The notes under the pieces: model-generated
Database searches by the model: none
What the model was told of the DNA's origin: nothing
The model's input: the letters and a program-made list of their open reading frames with translations, nothing else
Part shown: piece by piece, positions 1-6,571 of the stretch
Layout: every line of letters starts with the position of its first letter
How positions within the stretch are numbered: the stretch's first letter is position 1
Source of the DNA: Verrucomicrobiota bacterium
GTDB lineage: Bacteria > Verrucomicrobiota > Verrucomicrobiae > Chthoniobacterales > UBA10450
Reading direction: 5' to 3'
DNA length: 12,304 nt
Assembly (NCBI GenBank): GCA_005887855.1
Contig: VBQB01000224.1
Coordinates: 1-12,304 of the forward strand
Position numbers and translations under genes: made by a program

Positions 1-62
1 CGGATAATCAGCGCGAGAGAACAACCCACTCCTGCAACGAAAAAGCCTGCGGCTACGATCAT
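1..62 (-). CDS. Possible start of a membrane protein running off the left edge
   Basis: On the minus strand an ATG at 62-60 opens a frame that stays open to the window edge and encodes about 20 strongly hydrophobic residues (MIVAAGFFVAGVGCSLALII), which would fit a first transmembrane helix or signal anchor. The same frame is open upstream only to a TGA 42 bases before the ATG. No clear ribosome binding site precedes it and too little is visible to name a family. It may be a chance open frame. Confidence 0.22.
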   Translation of the reverse strand, partial: MIVAAGFFVAGVGCSLALII

Positions 63-217
63 GACTAAGGTTAAGATCGGACCGTAAGGAACCTGTGATT
101 TTCATGCAAGAACAAATTTGCACATTTGAAACAACAAATTTGAGCGTTCGCATACGGGCTGAACCCCGGGGCTCTCGTACACTTCCCAGCCGTTTCTAAA
201 TGGTCTGATTTCGATGA

Positions 218-229
218 TTGTCACGACAA
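218..229. repeat. 12-bp inverted repeat upstream of the HTH gene
   Basis: TTGTC-AC-GACAA is a perfect inverted repeat with 5-bp arms, centred about 46 bp upstream of the centre of the LexA-like palindrome at 262-277. It could be a second regulator site in the same promoter region, but 5-bp arms arise easily by chance. Confidence 0.3.
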
Positions 230-261
230 ATTGGGCTTGTTTTCCCCTCAAAACAGCATAA

Positions 262-277
262 ATGTTCACTTGAACAT
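262..277. promoter_or_regulatory. LexA-like operator palindrome
   Basis: ATGTTCACTTGAACAT is an inverted repeat with perfect 7-bp arms around a 2-bp centre. Its core, TGTTC-N4-GAACA at 263-276, fits the LexA-binding motif that I recall being reported for Verrucomicrobia. It overlaps the preferred start codon (276-278) of the small helix-turn-helix gene, so a bound repressor could block either initiation or early elongation. Regulation by LexA is inferred from the motif alone; no lexA, recA or other SOS gene is in the window. Confidence 0.5.
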
Positions 278-623
278 GAGCGAGCGCGAAAACGGCCAAA
301 TACGACTGCCAGAGCGAGCGGTACGCAATAGAGTTTCCGCAGATATTTGGCAGCAAGTCAAAACCGCATATGCCAGCGGCATCGGCTTGCGTGAGATCGC
401 TCGGAACATGGACATTCCAGAGGGCACGGTACTCGCACGAGCAAAGCGCGAAGGTTGGTCAAAGCAAATCAGCGATGCGAAATCGCTCGCAAAACGCGAC
501 GACACAGCGCTTGCTGTCACGCCGATGGCAATCAAATCGGGGGAACCCTTCGCGGCACGGCGGCGAAAAGGATTCCCGATTGCAGGCGCTCTTCAGCATG
601 GGCGGACAATGGCGAACGACTAA
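276..623 (+). CDS. Small helix-turn-helix protein, phage terminase-small-subunit-like
   Basis: This frame encodes 115 residues from ATG 276; a TTG at 231 would add 15 residues. Residues about 22-62 contain a basic helix-turn-helix of the type 'LREIARNMDIPEGTVLARAKREGW', the pattern seen in phage terminase small subunits and in related DNA-binding proteins of soil Verrucomicrobia. After residue about 80 the sequence becomes low in recognisable structure and rich in Arg, Gly and Ala, and it ends early. I suspect the C-terminal part is truncated or frame-shifted, but no other frame clearly restores a family sequence. ATG 276 is preferred because the N-terminal extension looks non-coding, although no good ribosome binding site is seen for either start. 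A LexA-like palindrome overlaps the start. The role could be a phage or mobile-element remnant or a transcription regulator. Confidence 0.55.
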   Translation: MSERENGQIRLPERAVRNRVSADIWQQVKTAYASGIGLREIARNMDIPEGTVLARAKREGWSKQISDAKSLAKRDDTALAVTPMAIKSGEPFAARRRKGFPIAGALQHGRTMAND

Positions 624-706
624 GGAACTAGGGCGATGTGTTCTCATTTATGTTCGCACTTTGCCATTTTTGAAGCCGTGAAAAGATGCGCTACGCCTCG
701 TAAAAG

Positions 707-778
707 TATCCCCGGCGGGAATCGAACCCACATTTAAGGTTTAGGAAACCCTTGTTCTATCCGTTGAACTACGGGGAC
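707..778 (-). tRNA. trnR(ccu): tRNA-Arg (anticodon CCU)
   Basis: On the minus strand the 72 bases fold into a full cloverleaf. The acceptor GTCCCCG pairs with CGGGGAT (7 pairs, the first a G-U). The D stem is GTTC/GAAC. The anticodon stem AGGGT/ACCTT has loop TTCCTAA, giving anticodon CCT (CCU in RNA), which reads AGG arginine codons. A 4-base variable region follows, then T stem GTGGG/CCCGC with loop TTCGATT, and discriminator A. The CCA end is not encoded. It stands alone between two plus-strand genes. tRNA-Arg(CCU) genes are common integration sites, but I found no integrase and no second copy of its 3' end here. Confidence 0.95.
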
Positions 779-816
779 GCGCGAAAGGCAAAAGTAAAAA
801 GGATGAAGGAAAAATC

Positions 817-841
817 CAGAGGTCAGATTTCAGAGGTCAGA
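817..841. repeat. Short tandem repeat, CAGAGGTCAGA twice
   Basis: The 11-bp unit CAGAGGTCAGA occurs at 817-827 and 831-841, a 14-bp period. It lies in the 225-bp gap between the tRNA and the next gene. That gap also holds a small stem-loop candidate, CACGCGT (903-909) and ACGCGTG (918-924) around an 8-base loop. I see no convincing coding frame or promoter in the gap. Confidence 0.45.
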
Positions 842-1003
842 AGTCACAGGAGAATAAACTTTGACATCCAGAGAGTTAGCCCGCATAAGCTTTGCCGAAC
901 AGCACGCGTAACGAAGCACGCGTGTTTCAATGCGGCCCGCCTAGACTGGGTGCCCGGGATTCCGGACGAGCCTCCATTCAAAGATTGGCAAAGAAAAATC
1001 ATC

Positions 1004-1756
1004 ATGAAATCAATCACAGCTATCCTCGCAACCACATTCCTTATCCTGTCGCCTGTTCCATTCGTTCAGGCTCAGGGCACGCCAAAGCCCGCTGCAAATG
1101 AGAAGACCGCCGCGCCCGCCGGGGCCGGCAAACGAACAGACGTTTACCATGTCCATTTCACCAAGGCCGCTCTCGGCAAGGCCGCTCAGTTGGGCGATTG
1201 GCTCAAAACGCCGGATCCGAAAGCGCCCATGCCAGGACACTTTGCTGTCCTTCGCCATCAAGATGGCGACGCATGGGATTACGTTGCTATTGAGCATCTC
1301 GGCACAAAGGCAAGCGTGGAAGCTGCCGGCACTGCCGTGCCTCCGGACAAGCGCGACCTGAGCGAGTGGCACAACGATACTTTTGTGAACGGTCCATCCT
1401 GGGAAGAGTTTACCCGCGCCATGGGGATTGACAGCGACTCAGCAGCCAAGACTTCGGGCTCGGTTTACGTTGTATCTGTTTATCGTCCTGCTCCCGGTCA
1501 TCGCGACGGGTTGGAGAAGATGCTCAGTGAGACGCCTCAACCAACTGACACAAGTGCGGGCAACGTGTTGATGCAGCATCTGGAAGGCGGCCCTTGGACG
1601 TTTCTCACCATCGCCCGTTACAATTCGTGGGAGGATTATGCCACGAACCAGAAAAACAGTGTGGCGCAGACGAACAAGAAGGAGGGCGGCTGGTTCCGCT
1701 TGCGCGACCACACGAATTTTCATAACGACACACTCACCGATCGTATTGCTCCATAA
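1004..1756 (+). CDS. Exported protein with two homologous halves, function unknown
   Basis: The product has 250 residues from ATG 1004. The frame is open further upstream, but this ATG gives a clean signal peptide: a short basic start, a hydrophobic stretch at about 4-20 and a likely cut after VQA at 23. A Pro/Ala-rich linker follows to about 43. The mature part looks like an internal duplication. Each half starts with a VY-x-V beta strand (47-52; 154-160), has a helix, then a beta hairpin containing Gly-Asp or Gly-Gly before Trp (GDAWDYVAIEHL at 88-99; GGPWTFLTIARY at 195-206), and ends near an HNDT motif (123-126; 240-243). This resembles tandem ferredoxin-like (dimeric alpha-beta barrel) domains. 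I do not recognise the family, and no catalytic function can be assigned. The gene is monocistronic as seen: the tRNA upstream is on the other strand and the downstream gene is convergent. The start has only a weak purine-rich leader (AAAGAAAAA). Confidence 0.8.
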   Translation: MKSITAILATTFLILSPVPFVQAQGTPKPAANEKTAAPAGAGKRTDVYHVHFTKAALGKAAQLGDWLKTPDPKAPMPGHFAVLRHQDGDAWDYVAIEHLGTKASVEAAGTAVPPDKRDLSEWHNDTFVNGPSWEEFTRAMGIDSDSAAKTSGSVYVVSVYRPAPGHRDGLEKMLSETPQPTDTSAGNVLMQHLEGGPWTFLTIARYNSWEDYATNQKNSVAQTNKKEGGWFRLRDHTNFHNDTLTDRIAP

Positions 1757-1828
1757 CCGCTCGCAATGACGCTCGGCAGGGCATCGAGGGAACACGAGCT
1801 CCTTAAAATGCACGACCGATTATGACGA

Positions 1829-2293
1829 TCAGCGGCCGAGCAAGCGCGGATCGAAATCAAAATTTATCGGCGGATGAATGCGGATGCGCTTGAAATCCGT
1901 GTGCTCGGGATTCAACAGAAAATTTCTGTCGTCGGGACTGATCGCACTCGGCAATGCCAACACGGCAGAACGGCGCTCTTGCACCCAACGGTCGCCAATT
2001 TCCATCGTCTCGGCCGGCGGCGGAGAAATTCGCCAGTCGGCGGGCAATTTCTTTGCGGGAAAAATTTCCGTGAGATTATCCGCCCATTCCACATGGAACG
2101 CTTTGTATTTTTCCTCGAGAATGAACGGCACACGATTGGCGAAGACCTCAAACGCAGCGGTGGATTGATGTTCGCTCACGTAGACGACATGCACGCCCGG
2201 TGAGTTCCAACGGCCTCCATATCGCCACGGGCCCTCTCCAGTAAACGCCGTGTTGGCGCGACTCGCGCGCACGATCCGCCACGCCGAGACCAT
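1829..2293 (-). CDS. RES-domain toxin of a RES-Xre toxin-antitoxin system
   Basis: The 154-residue protein is a complete RES domain. It opens with WRIVRA, followed by the family's GGRWNSPG motif (26-33) and the expected conserved Arg28, Tyr38 and Glu49, then a WVQERRSAVLALPSA segment (103-117) and an LLNPEH segment (126-131). RES toxins of this family deplete NAD+ in the cytoplasm, by phosphorolysis or hydrolysis, and arrest growth; that activity is taken from the family, not shown here. The start ATG lies 6 bases after the antitoxin stop codon, so the pair is one transcript with antitoxin first, as is usual for RES-Xre. Length and motifs are intact, in contrast to several neighbours. Confidence 0.9.
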   Translation of the reverse strand: MVSAWRIVRASRANTAFTGEGPWRYGGRWNSPGVHVVYVSEHQSTAAFEVFANRVPFILEEKYKAFHVEWADNLTEIFPAKKLPADWRISPPPAETMEIGDRWVQERRSAVLALPSAISPDDRNFLLNPEHTDFKRIRIHPPINFDFDPRLLGR

Positions 2294-2299
2294 CGCGGT

Positions 2300-2716
2300 T
2301 TAGGAATAAACGCCGTAATCGATTCGCCCGAGCAAATTGTCCACTTCGCGCGCGCCGATTTCCGTTTTCGCATAATCCAACGGCACAGCGCCACCGAGAC
2401 CGCGCTGCGGAAACTTCAACCAAGCCCGCGCCTTGTTCACGTCGCCAAAAACATCCGTCGCGTGGTCAAGCAGTCGCGCAAATCGCATGACCTTGTCGGA
2501 TTCATCCGGCGACAAACGGCCGTTCACTTTGCGCCGCTGCAATGTGGATCGCGAGATGGAAAGTTTTGCTGCGAGCTGCTCAAACGGCATGTCGATACTG
2601 TCCTGCAACGCTTTCAGCTCGGAGAAAGATAATCCCTTCTGGATCCGGCGAATCAATTCGTGCGGATGCTTCGCTTTTGCTCTGACTGTTTTCTTTTCGA
2701 GAGTCGCTGTTTTCAT
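2300..2716 (-). CDS. Xre/MbcA/ParS-type antitoxin of the RES-Xre system
   Basis: The 138-residue protein has a basic N-terminal tail (1-20), a helix-turn-helix at about 45-66 (FEQLAAKLSISRSTLQRR) and a C-terminal toxin-binding MbcA/ParS/Xre domain (about 85-138). That domain has the typical FGDVNKARAWL helix and ends in LGRIDYGVYS. In the family, the C-terminal domain occupies the toxin's active-site region and the HTH represses the operon. The toxin gene follows after 6 bases. Upstream on the same strand there is a good promoter with two palindromic sites, which fits autoregulation. No strong ribosome binding site precedes the ATG. The gene looks full length. Confidence 0.9.
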   Translation of the reverse strand: MKTATLEKKTVRAKAKHPHELIRRIQKGLSFSELKALQDSIDMPFEQLAAKLSISRSTLQRRKVNGRLSPDESDKVMRFARLLDHATDVFGDVNKARAWLKFPQRGLGGAVPLDYAKTEIGAREVDNLLGRIDYGVYS

Positions 2717-2733
2717 TCAGATCGCGTCTTTAT

Positions 2734-2765
2734 TCAATTGACACAATTTAATCGCTCAATTGAGC
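2734..2765. promoter_or_regulatory. Paired operator palindromes for the Xre antitoxin
   Basis: GCTCAATTGAGC at 2754-2765 is a perfect palindrome placed between the -35 and -10 boxes. Its 8-bp core TCAATTGA (2756-2763) recurs at 2734-2741, over the expected transcription start. The two cores are 22 bp apart, about two turns of the helix, so two antitoxin dimers could bind the same DNA face. This is the arrangement expected for cooperative repression by a toxin-antitoxin complex. Binding is inferred from position and symmetry. Confidence 0.6.
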
Positions 2766-2772
2766 AGGTCAA
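2745..2772 (-). promoter_or_regulatory. Promoter of the RES-Xre operon
   Basis: On the minus strand a -35 box TTGACC (2772-2767, five of six consensus bases) is followed after 16 bp by TAAATT (2750-2745, four of six). This would start transcription about 20 bp before the antitoxin ATG. The spacer holds a perfect 12-bp palindrome (see the operator entry). Prediction is by eye only. Confidence 0.55.
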
Positions 2773-2830
2773 GGCTGATCTATCCGTTGAGTCCAAGATT
2801 GCCGAATTTGCCCCTTTCGGCTTGAGCGGC

Positions 2831-2858
2831 TTGTCAACCGGCGCGTGCCGTGCATTAT
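2831..2858 (+). promoter_or_regulatory. Weak promoter candidate for the DUF4034 lipoprotein gene
   Basis: TTGTCA (2831-2836, five of six) and CATTAT (2853-2858, four of six) are separated by 16 bp on the plus strand, about 50 bp ahead of the GTG start. The -10 overlaps the hairpin at 2848-2866, so the two predictions compete. Confidence 0.3.
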
Positions 2859-2874
2859 CTGCACGGAATTTTTT
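2848..2874 (+). terminator. Terminator-like hairpin with T-run, upstream of the DUF4034 gene
   Basis: CCGTGCA (2848-2854) and TGCACGG (2860-2866) form a perfect 7-bp, GC-rich stem with a 5-base loop, followed by AA and six T (2869-2874). This is the form of an intrinsic terminator on the plus strand. No plus-strand gene ends here: the gene to the left is transcribed the other way. It may be a leader attenuator, a stop for stray transcription, or an operator. Confidence 0.4.
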
Positions 2875-2909
2875 CCCCGGCGCCGGAGGTCGATTAAGTT
2901 CAACAATTC

Positions 2910-3976
2910 GTGAAATTACAAATCTTAGGTCTGCCGTTCATAATTGCCGCATTTAGTCTAACGACTCTCGCGAGCTGTCATCGAAATCAGCCAGCCGCAG
3001 TCGTAGAACGCGATGTAGTCGGTCTTCCGCCGATCAAGGAAACCAAGGGCAAGATTACGACCGAAATCTGGGAATTTCGCCTAAAAACGAGAAGTCTTTA
3101 CAATGCGAGCAAGTTCGATGAACTGGAAGCTTTGGCAGCCCAAATTCGAGCCGACCGTACGCGCTTTGGTAATGGCTCTTGGAAAATATCTCAATTCTAC
3201 GAGTCACTTGCTTGCCGACCGGATGAGCCGGAAAGCATGTGGCAGCTCCACGAACGGATTCACGAAAATTGGGATGCAGCCAAGCCGCGTTCGATCACGG
3301 CGTACGTGGCGCATGCAGAGTTCTTCATTGATTATGCGTGCTCGAGAAATCGACGGACTTCGAACCGAAGTGCCCGGTGTGGTGGCGCGTTTGCATGACG
3401 CTCGCCAAAGGACAAGGCTGGAGCCGCGACGACTTCGAAAAGCTTTTCCAAGATGCCAAAGCCTTTGAGCCACAATTTTGGGGATATGATGTAGCCAAGG
3501 CCGAATATCTTTTGCCGCGATGGTACGGTCAGCCTGGGGAATGGGAATATACCCTTACGTTGGAAATCGACAAACCAAAGGGCCTTGGATTGGAAACATA
3601 CTCGCGCGTCGTTAGTGCGTTAAGCGGATATTACAAAAACATATTTCGCGAGAGTCACGCTTCATGGCCTCAAACCCGTGATGGCTTTGAGTTGATGCGA
3701 CAGAGATACCCGGCTTCCCTGGAAATTCTAAGTGAGTATTGCCAATTCGCTTGCCTGGCCGATGACCGTGGTTTAGCGCGGAAACTTTTTGACGAACTTG
3801 GCGGGCAAATGATTGCAGGCACCTGGGGTGGTCAGAAGGATTTTCGGCATTACCGCAATTGGGCTTATAGCCCGCAGAAGGCGGCAATTGTCAATCTTGG
3901 GCGGGCGACGAAAACGATTGCTAAGCGCCGATCTGTCCGAGAACAGTGCGCAGCTCGTGAAAGTCCACCGGTTTAG
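2910..3976 (+). pseudogene. DUF4034-domain lipoprotein, interrupted by an internal deletion and frameshift
   Basis: From GTG 2910 (GGAGGT at 2885-2890 is farther away than usual, and an in-frame TAA rules out earlier starts) the product has a lipoprotein signal with lipobox Leu20-Ala-Ser-Cys23. DUF4034-like sequence follows (EIWEFRLKTRSLYNASKFDELEALA-type start, then SITAYVAHAEFFIDYA). At about 3336-3340 the frame changes. The rest of the domain (VLEKSTDFEPKCPVWW, then LPRWYGQPGEWE, FRESHASWPQTRDGFELM and FACLADDRGLARKLF) is read from 3338 to 3976. The sequence GCGTG at the junction fits both flanks (end of DYA-W and the R-V before LEK), and I estimate about 25-30 residues of the family are missing. 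Without the second part, the first frame ends at 3398. The function of DUF4034 is unknown; an envelope-anchored helical-repeat-like protein is likely. The 3' end overlaps the convergent kinase gene by 56 bp. Confidence 0.8.
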
Positions 3977-5462
3977 TAAGGTGAAAATCGAATCCGGCTT
4001 CTTTGCCGAGCCGGATGTCTTCGTCCGCTCCAAATCCAGTGAGAGCTACGCCTTTAACTGGGTGTTTTTGTTTTGCCCGGGAAATCACCTCGTAGCCGCT
4101 GCCATCGGGAAGCCCGATGTCGCTCAACACGACATCGAATTGTTGCGACTGCACGATCTCCAAAGCGCTCTGTGTGTTATCGGCGACTGAGATTTGGTGG
4201 CCAAAGTGACTAAGCAGACGCGACAAAGTCCGCCGCGTATCTCCGTGATCCTCCACCAGTAAAATGCGCAACGGCTTTGCCGGCTTTTGCGGAGCTTGAG
4301 AATTCACGCCGCTCTTTTCGGCGTGGTTGGCCACCGCGTCAAGTGTTACATTGAAAGTCGCGCCATAACTGCGACCGCGACTCTGCACGTCGATCGCGCC
4401 GCCGTGAAGATCGACTAGATGCTTCGAAATCGCCAAGCCCAAGCCGAGCCCACCAAAGCGGCGCGTGATCGATGAATCGCCCTGCTCGAACGGTGTGAAG
4501 AGCGAACTTTGTCGTTCGACTTCAATTCCGATTCCATTGTCAGCTATCTTGAACTTGAAATGATCATCATCGTCACTCGACGTGCTAATATCGATCTTTC
4601 CGCCAGGGGACGTGAATTTCACCGCATTGTTGATCAAATTCCAAAACACCTGCTGGATGCGTGCCGAATCGGCCCACAGATGATGCTTCTCTGCGTTCAG
4701 TTCGATGCAAACTTTTAATCCCTTTTCCTCGATTCCTCCCTTCGCGATCTCGATCGCCTCACAAACGAGGGCGTGCGCGTCAACGCGCTCGAAGTGCAGT
4801 TCGAGCTTGCCGCGCGTGACCCGAGTGAGATCGAGCAAGTCGTCGATCAGCCGCGCCTGCAATCGTACGTTGCGTCTGATTGTGTCCACCTCCTCCATAA
4901 ACTCCGATGGAAGTTTGGCAGCGTTATCGGCGAGATAATTCGCCGCTAACAGCACCGGCGTCAGTGGTGTGCGCAGTTCGTGACTCAACGCTGCGAGAAA
5001 GTCGTCTTTTGCTTTGTTTGCTTTTTCCGCCGCGATCTTTGCCGCTTCCAATTCCCGGGCGCGCAGTTGATCGGTGAGGTCGCGCATGACCTTGGAAAAA
5101 CCGCGAAGCTTGCCCGCTCCGTCGCGAAGCGCCGTCAGCACAACTTCCGCGTGAAATGTCGATCCATCTTTGCGAACGCGCAGCCCTTGGTCCCGGATGT
5201 AGCCTTTGCGCGTCGCCTCGCGCAAATTGCACTGCGGTTTTCCCGCCGCAACCTCCGCTGCGGTGTAGAAACAGGCAAAGTTTTTTCCGATGATTTCCGC
5301 CGCCGTGTATTGCTTGATCTTTTTGGCGCCTGAGTTCCATGTCAACACATTACCGATCGGATCGAGCATGTAGATAGCGTATTCTTCGACGCTATCCACG
5401 AGCATGTGGAATTGTTCCTCCGTTTGGTGCAAGACAGGATAGGTCGTTCGATCGTCGCTCAT
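3921..5462 (-). CDS. Hybrid sensor histidine kinase: PAS - HisKA - HATPase - receiver
   Basis: The 513-residue protein appears complete and soluble, with no membrane helices. A PAS domain covers about 15-130 (YMLDPIGNVLTWNSGA, later VRKDGSTFHAEVV). A linker coiled coil at about 132-155 leads to the HisKA dimerisation domain, with the phospho-accepting His161 in SHELRTPL. The ATPase domain shows the N box WNLINNAVKFT (274-284), the G1 box DNGIGI (308-313) and the G2 box GLGLGLAIS (338-346). The C-terminal receiver (about 398-513) has acidic Glu404/Asp405, the phosphorylation site Asp448 in VVLSDIGLPDGSG, and Lys497. So it can pass phosphate from His to its own receiver. The PAS ligand is unknown and neither a histidine phosphotransfer protein nor an output regulator is adjacent. 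It is separated from the reductase gene upstream by 266 bp, so it probably has its own promoter. No clear Shine-Dalgarno precedes ATG 5462. Confidence 0.95.
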   Translation of the reverse strand: MSDDRTTYPVLHQTEEQFHMLVDSVEEYAIYMLDPIGNVLTWNSGAKKIKQYTAAEIIGKNFACFYTAAEVAAGKPQCNLREATRKGYIRDQGLRVRKDGSTFHAEVVLTALRDGAGKLRGFSKVMRDLTDQLRARELEAAKIAAEKANKAKDDFLAALSHELRTPLTPVLLAANYLADNAAKLPSEFMEEVDTIRRNVRLQARLIDDLLDLTRVTRGKLELHFERVDAHALVCEAIEIAKGGIEEKGLKVCIELNAEKHHLWADSARIQQVFWNLINNAVKFTSPGGKIDISTSSDDDDHFKFKIADNGIGIEVERQSSLFTPFEQGDSSITRRFGGLGLGLAISKHLVDLHGGAIDVQSRGRSYGATFNVTLDAVANHAEKSGVNSQAPQKPAKPLRILLVEDHGDTRRTLSRLLSHFGHQISVADNTQSALEIVQSQQFDVVLSDIGLPDGSGYEVISRAKQKHPVKGVALTGFGADEDIRLGKEAGFDFHLTKPVDFHELRTVLGQIGA

Positions 5463-5728
5463 TTCGAATGGGCCGCGAAAGTTATCTCCATTTGAATCGG
5501 AGCGCCGTTTATCTTCGGTTCCCTCCGTTGGACCAAAAGGGAGAAGAAAAAATTAGATTTAAGCTGTCCGATTTCTCTATTCTAGTTAGGCGATTTTCTT
5601 GTGCCGAATTCACTTTCGCGTTTGAGCAGCAGGCGGATCGCCGTTTTTATCAACTGTTCAGCGACCGTTTTCCGGCAGCGGCAAATCTTGCGAACCCTTG
5701 GGCAAGTAGCAGGCCTCGGAGACGAAAA
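5463..5728. other. Intergenic region between reductase and kinase genes
   Basis: This stretch between two minus-strand genes has AT-rich parts around 5530-5600. I saw no convincing coding frame, terminator or consensus promoter. It presumably contains the kinase promoter. Confidence 0.4.
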
Positions 5729-6571
5729 CTACATCTTTTCTCGTCGGTGCACCTTCGTGAGATCGAGCGCCGGTCCAATCGGGACGATGCGGGTCGGATT
5801 AATTTCGGTGTGCGTCATGTAGTAGTGACGCATGATGTGGTCGAAGTTGACGGTCTCGGCAATGCCGGGCTGCTGATATAGATCCATCATGTAGCCCTGC
5901 AGGTTTGGATAATCGATTATGCGGCGAATGTTGCATTTGAAGTGGCCATGATAGACCACGTCAAACCGGACAAGCGTACAGAAAAGGCGCCAGTCAGCTT
6001 CAACGATGCGTTTGTCGAACAAGTAGCGGCTTTTCGATAAGCGCGCCTCCAATTTATCGAGCGCCTTAAAAAGTTTCTGGCAGGAAATTTCATAGGGCCC
6101 CTGGCGCGTGGCGAAGCCAGCTTTGTAAACGCCGTTGTTCACGTTCTCGTAAACAAAATCAGCAAGCTTGATGTGTTCGTCTTCGATTTCTTTCGGGAAG
6201 AGATCGACATCTTTGTTTTGCGCGACTGCATCGAAGGCGTCGTTGAACATCCGGCAGATGTCGTCCTCGCAATTGTTAACGATCTTTTTTGCTTCCTTAT
6301 CCCAGAGCACCGGCACAGTGACACGGCCGTCGAAGGACGGATCGGTTGCCGCGTACGCTTCGCTCAAATAATGAAAACCATTGATCGGATCGGTTGATCG
6401 AAAGGACAACACAGTCGCCCATGGACATGCGAGTGAGACATAAAGATGATAACGGCCGGCGACCGCGGGATACGGTGTCGATCCGTCATTCGAAATCCAT
6501 TCGCGAAACGTGTCCTCCTGCCGCTGAAACTCTCCGGTTTCAGACTGCTCGGTTGGGAATTGCGCCTTCAT
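5729..6571 (-). CDS. Glutathionyl-hydroquinone reductase (YqjG/ECM4 family), apparently with an internal loss
   Basis: The 280-residue protein belongs to the glutathione transferase Xi class, which reduces glutathionyl-hydroquinones with glutathione in the cytoplasm. Family marks are clear: GRYHLYVSLACPWA with the catalytic Cys in CPWA (about residue 49), GRVTVPVLWDKE, the VNNGVYKAGFA segment, EADWRLFCTLVRFD, GHFKCNIRRI and the C-terminal INPTRIVPIGPALDL. In other members about 35-40 residues (starting HRT-I-R, ending near a GW-F region) separate CPWA from the STDPINGFHYLSEAY-like part. Here CPWA is followed by only TVLSFR. The reading frame is kept, but part of the thioredoxin-like fold would be missing, so activity is doubtful. 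Family proteins are usually somewhat over 310 residues. The start ATG 6571 borders an inverted-repeat element. Family assignment is firm; the deletion is judged from remembered family sequences. Confidence 0.9.
   Translation of the reverse strand: MKAQFPTEQSETGEFQRQEDTFREWISNDGSTPYPAVAGRYHLYVSLACPWATVLSFRSTDPINGFHYLSEAYAATDPSFDGRVTVPVLWDKEAKKIVNNCEDDICRMFNDAFDAVAQNKDVDLFPKEIEDEHIKLADFVYENVNNGVYKAGFATRQGPYEISCQKLFKALDKLEARLSKSRYLFDKRIVEADWRLFCTLVRFDVVYHGHFKCNIRRIIDYPNLQGYMMDLYQQPGIAETVNFDHIMRHYYMTHTEINPTRIVPIGPALDLTKVHRREKM

Noticed and set aside
102..356. 84-residue minus-strand frame across the start region of the HTH gene
   Set aside because: No family resemblance and no ribosome binding site; it overlaps the HTH gene antisense and looks like a chance frame.
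707..778. tRNA-Arg(CCU) as the attachment site of an integrated element
   Set aside because: No integrase and no direct repeat of the tRNA 3' end were found elsewhere in the window. The HTH gene next to it is only weak support.
903..924. CACGCGT/ACGCGTG stem-loop as a terminator or regulatory RNA
   Set aside because: Short stem, long loop, no T-run and no adjacent gene end; ACGCGT is self-complementary, so the pairing is partly trivial.
752..1003. N-terminal extension of the exported protein (reading frame open from 752)
   Set aside because: It runs through the tRNA and a repeat, and it would bury the clear signal peptide that starts at 1004.
5468..5881. 137-residue plus-strand frame between kinase and reductase genes
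   Set aside because: Its second half is antisense to the conserved end of the reductase, and its first half has no recognisable features.
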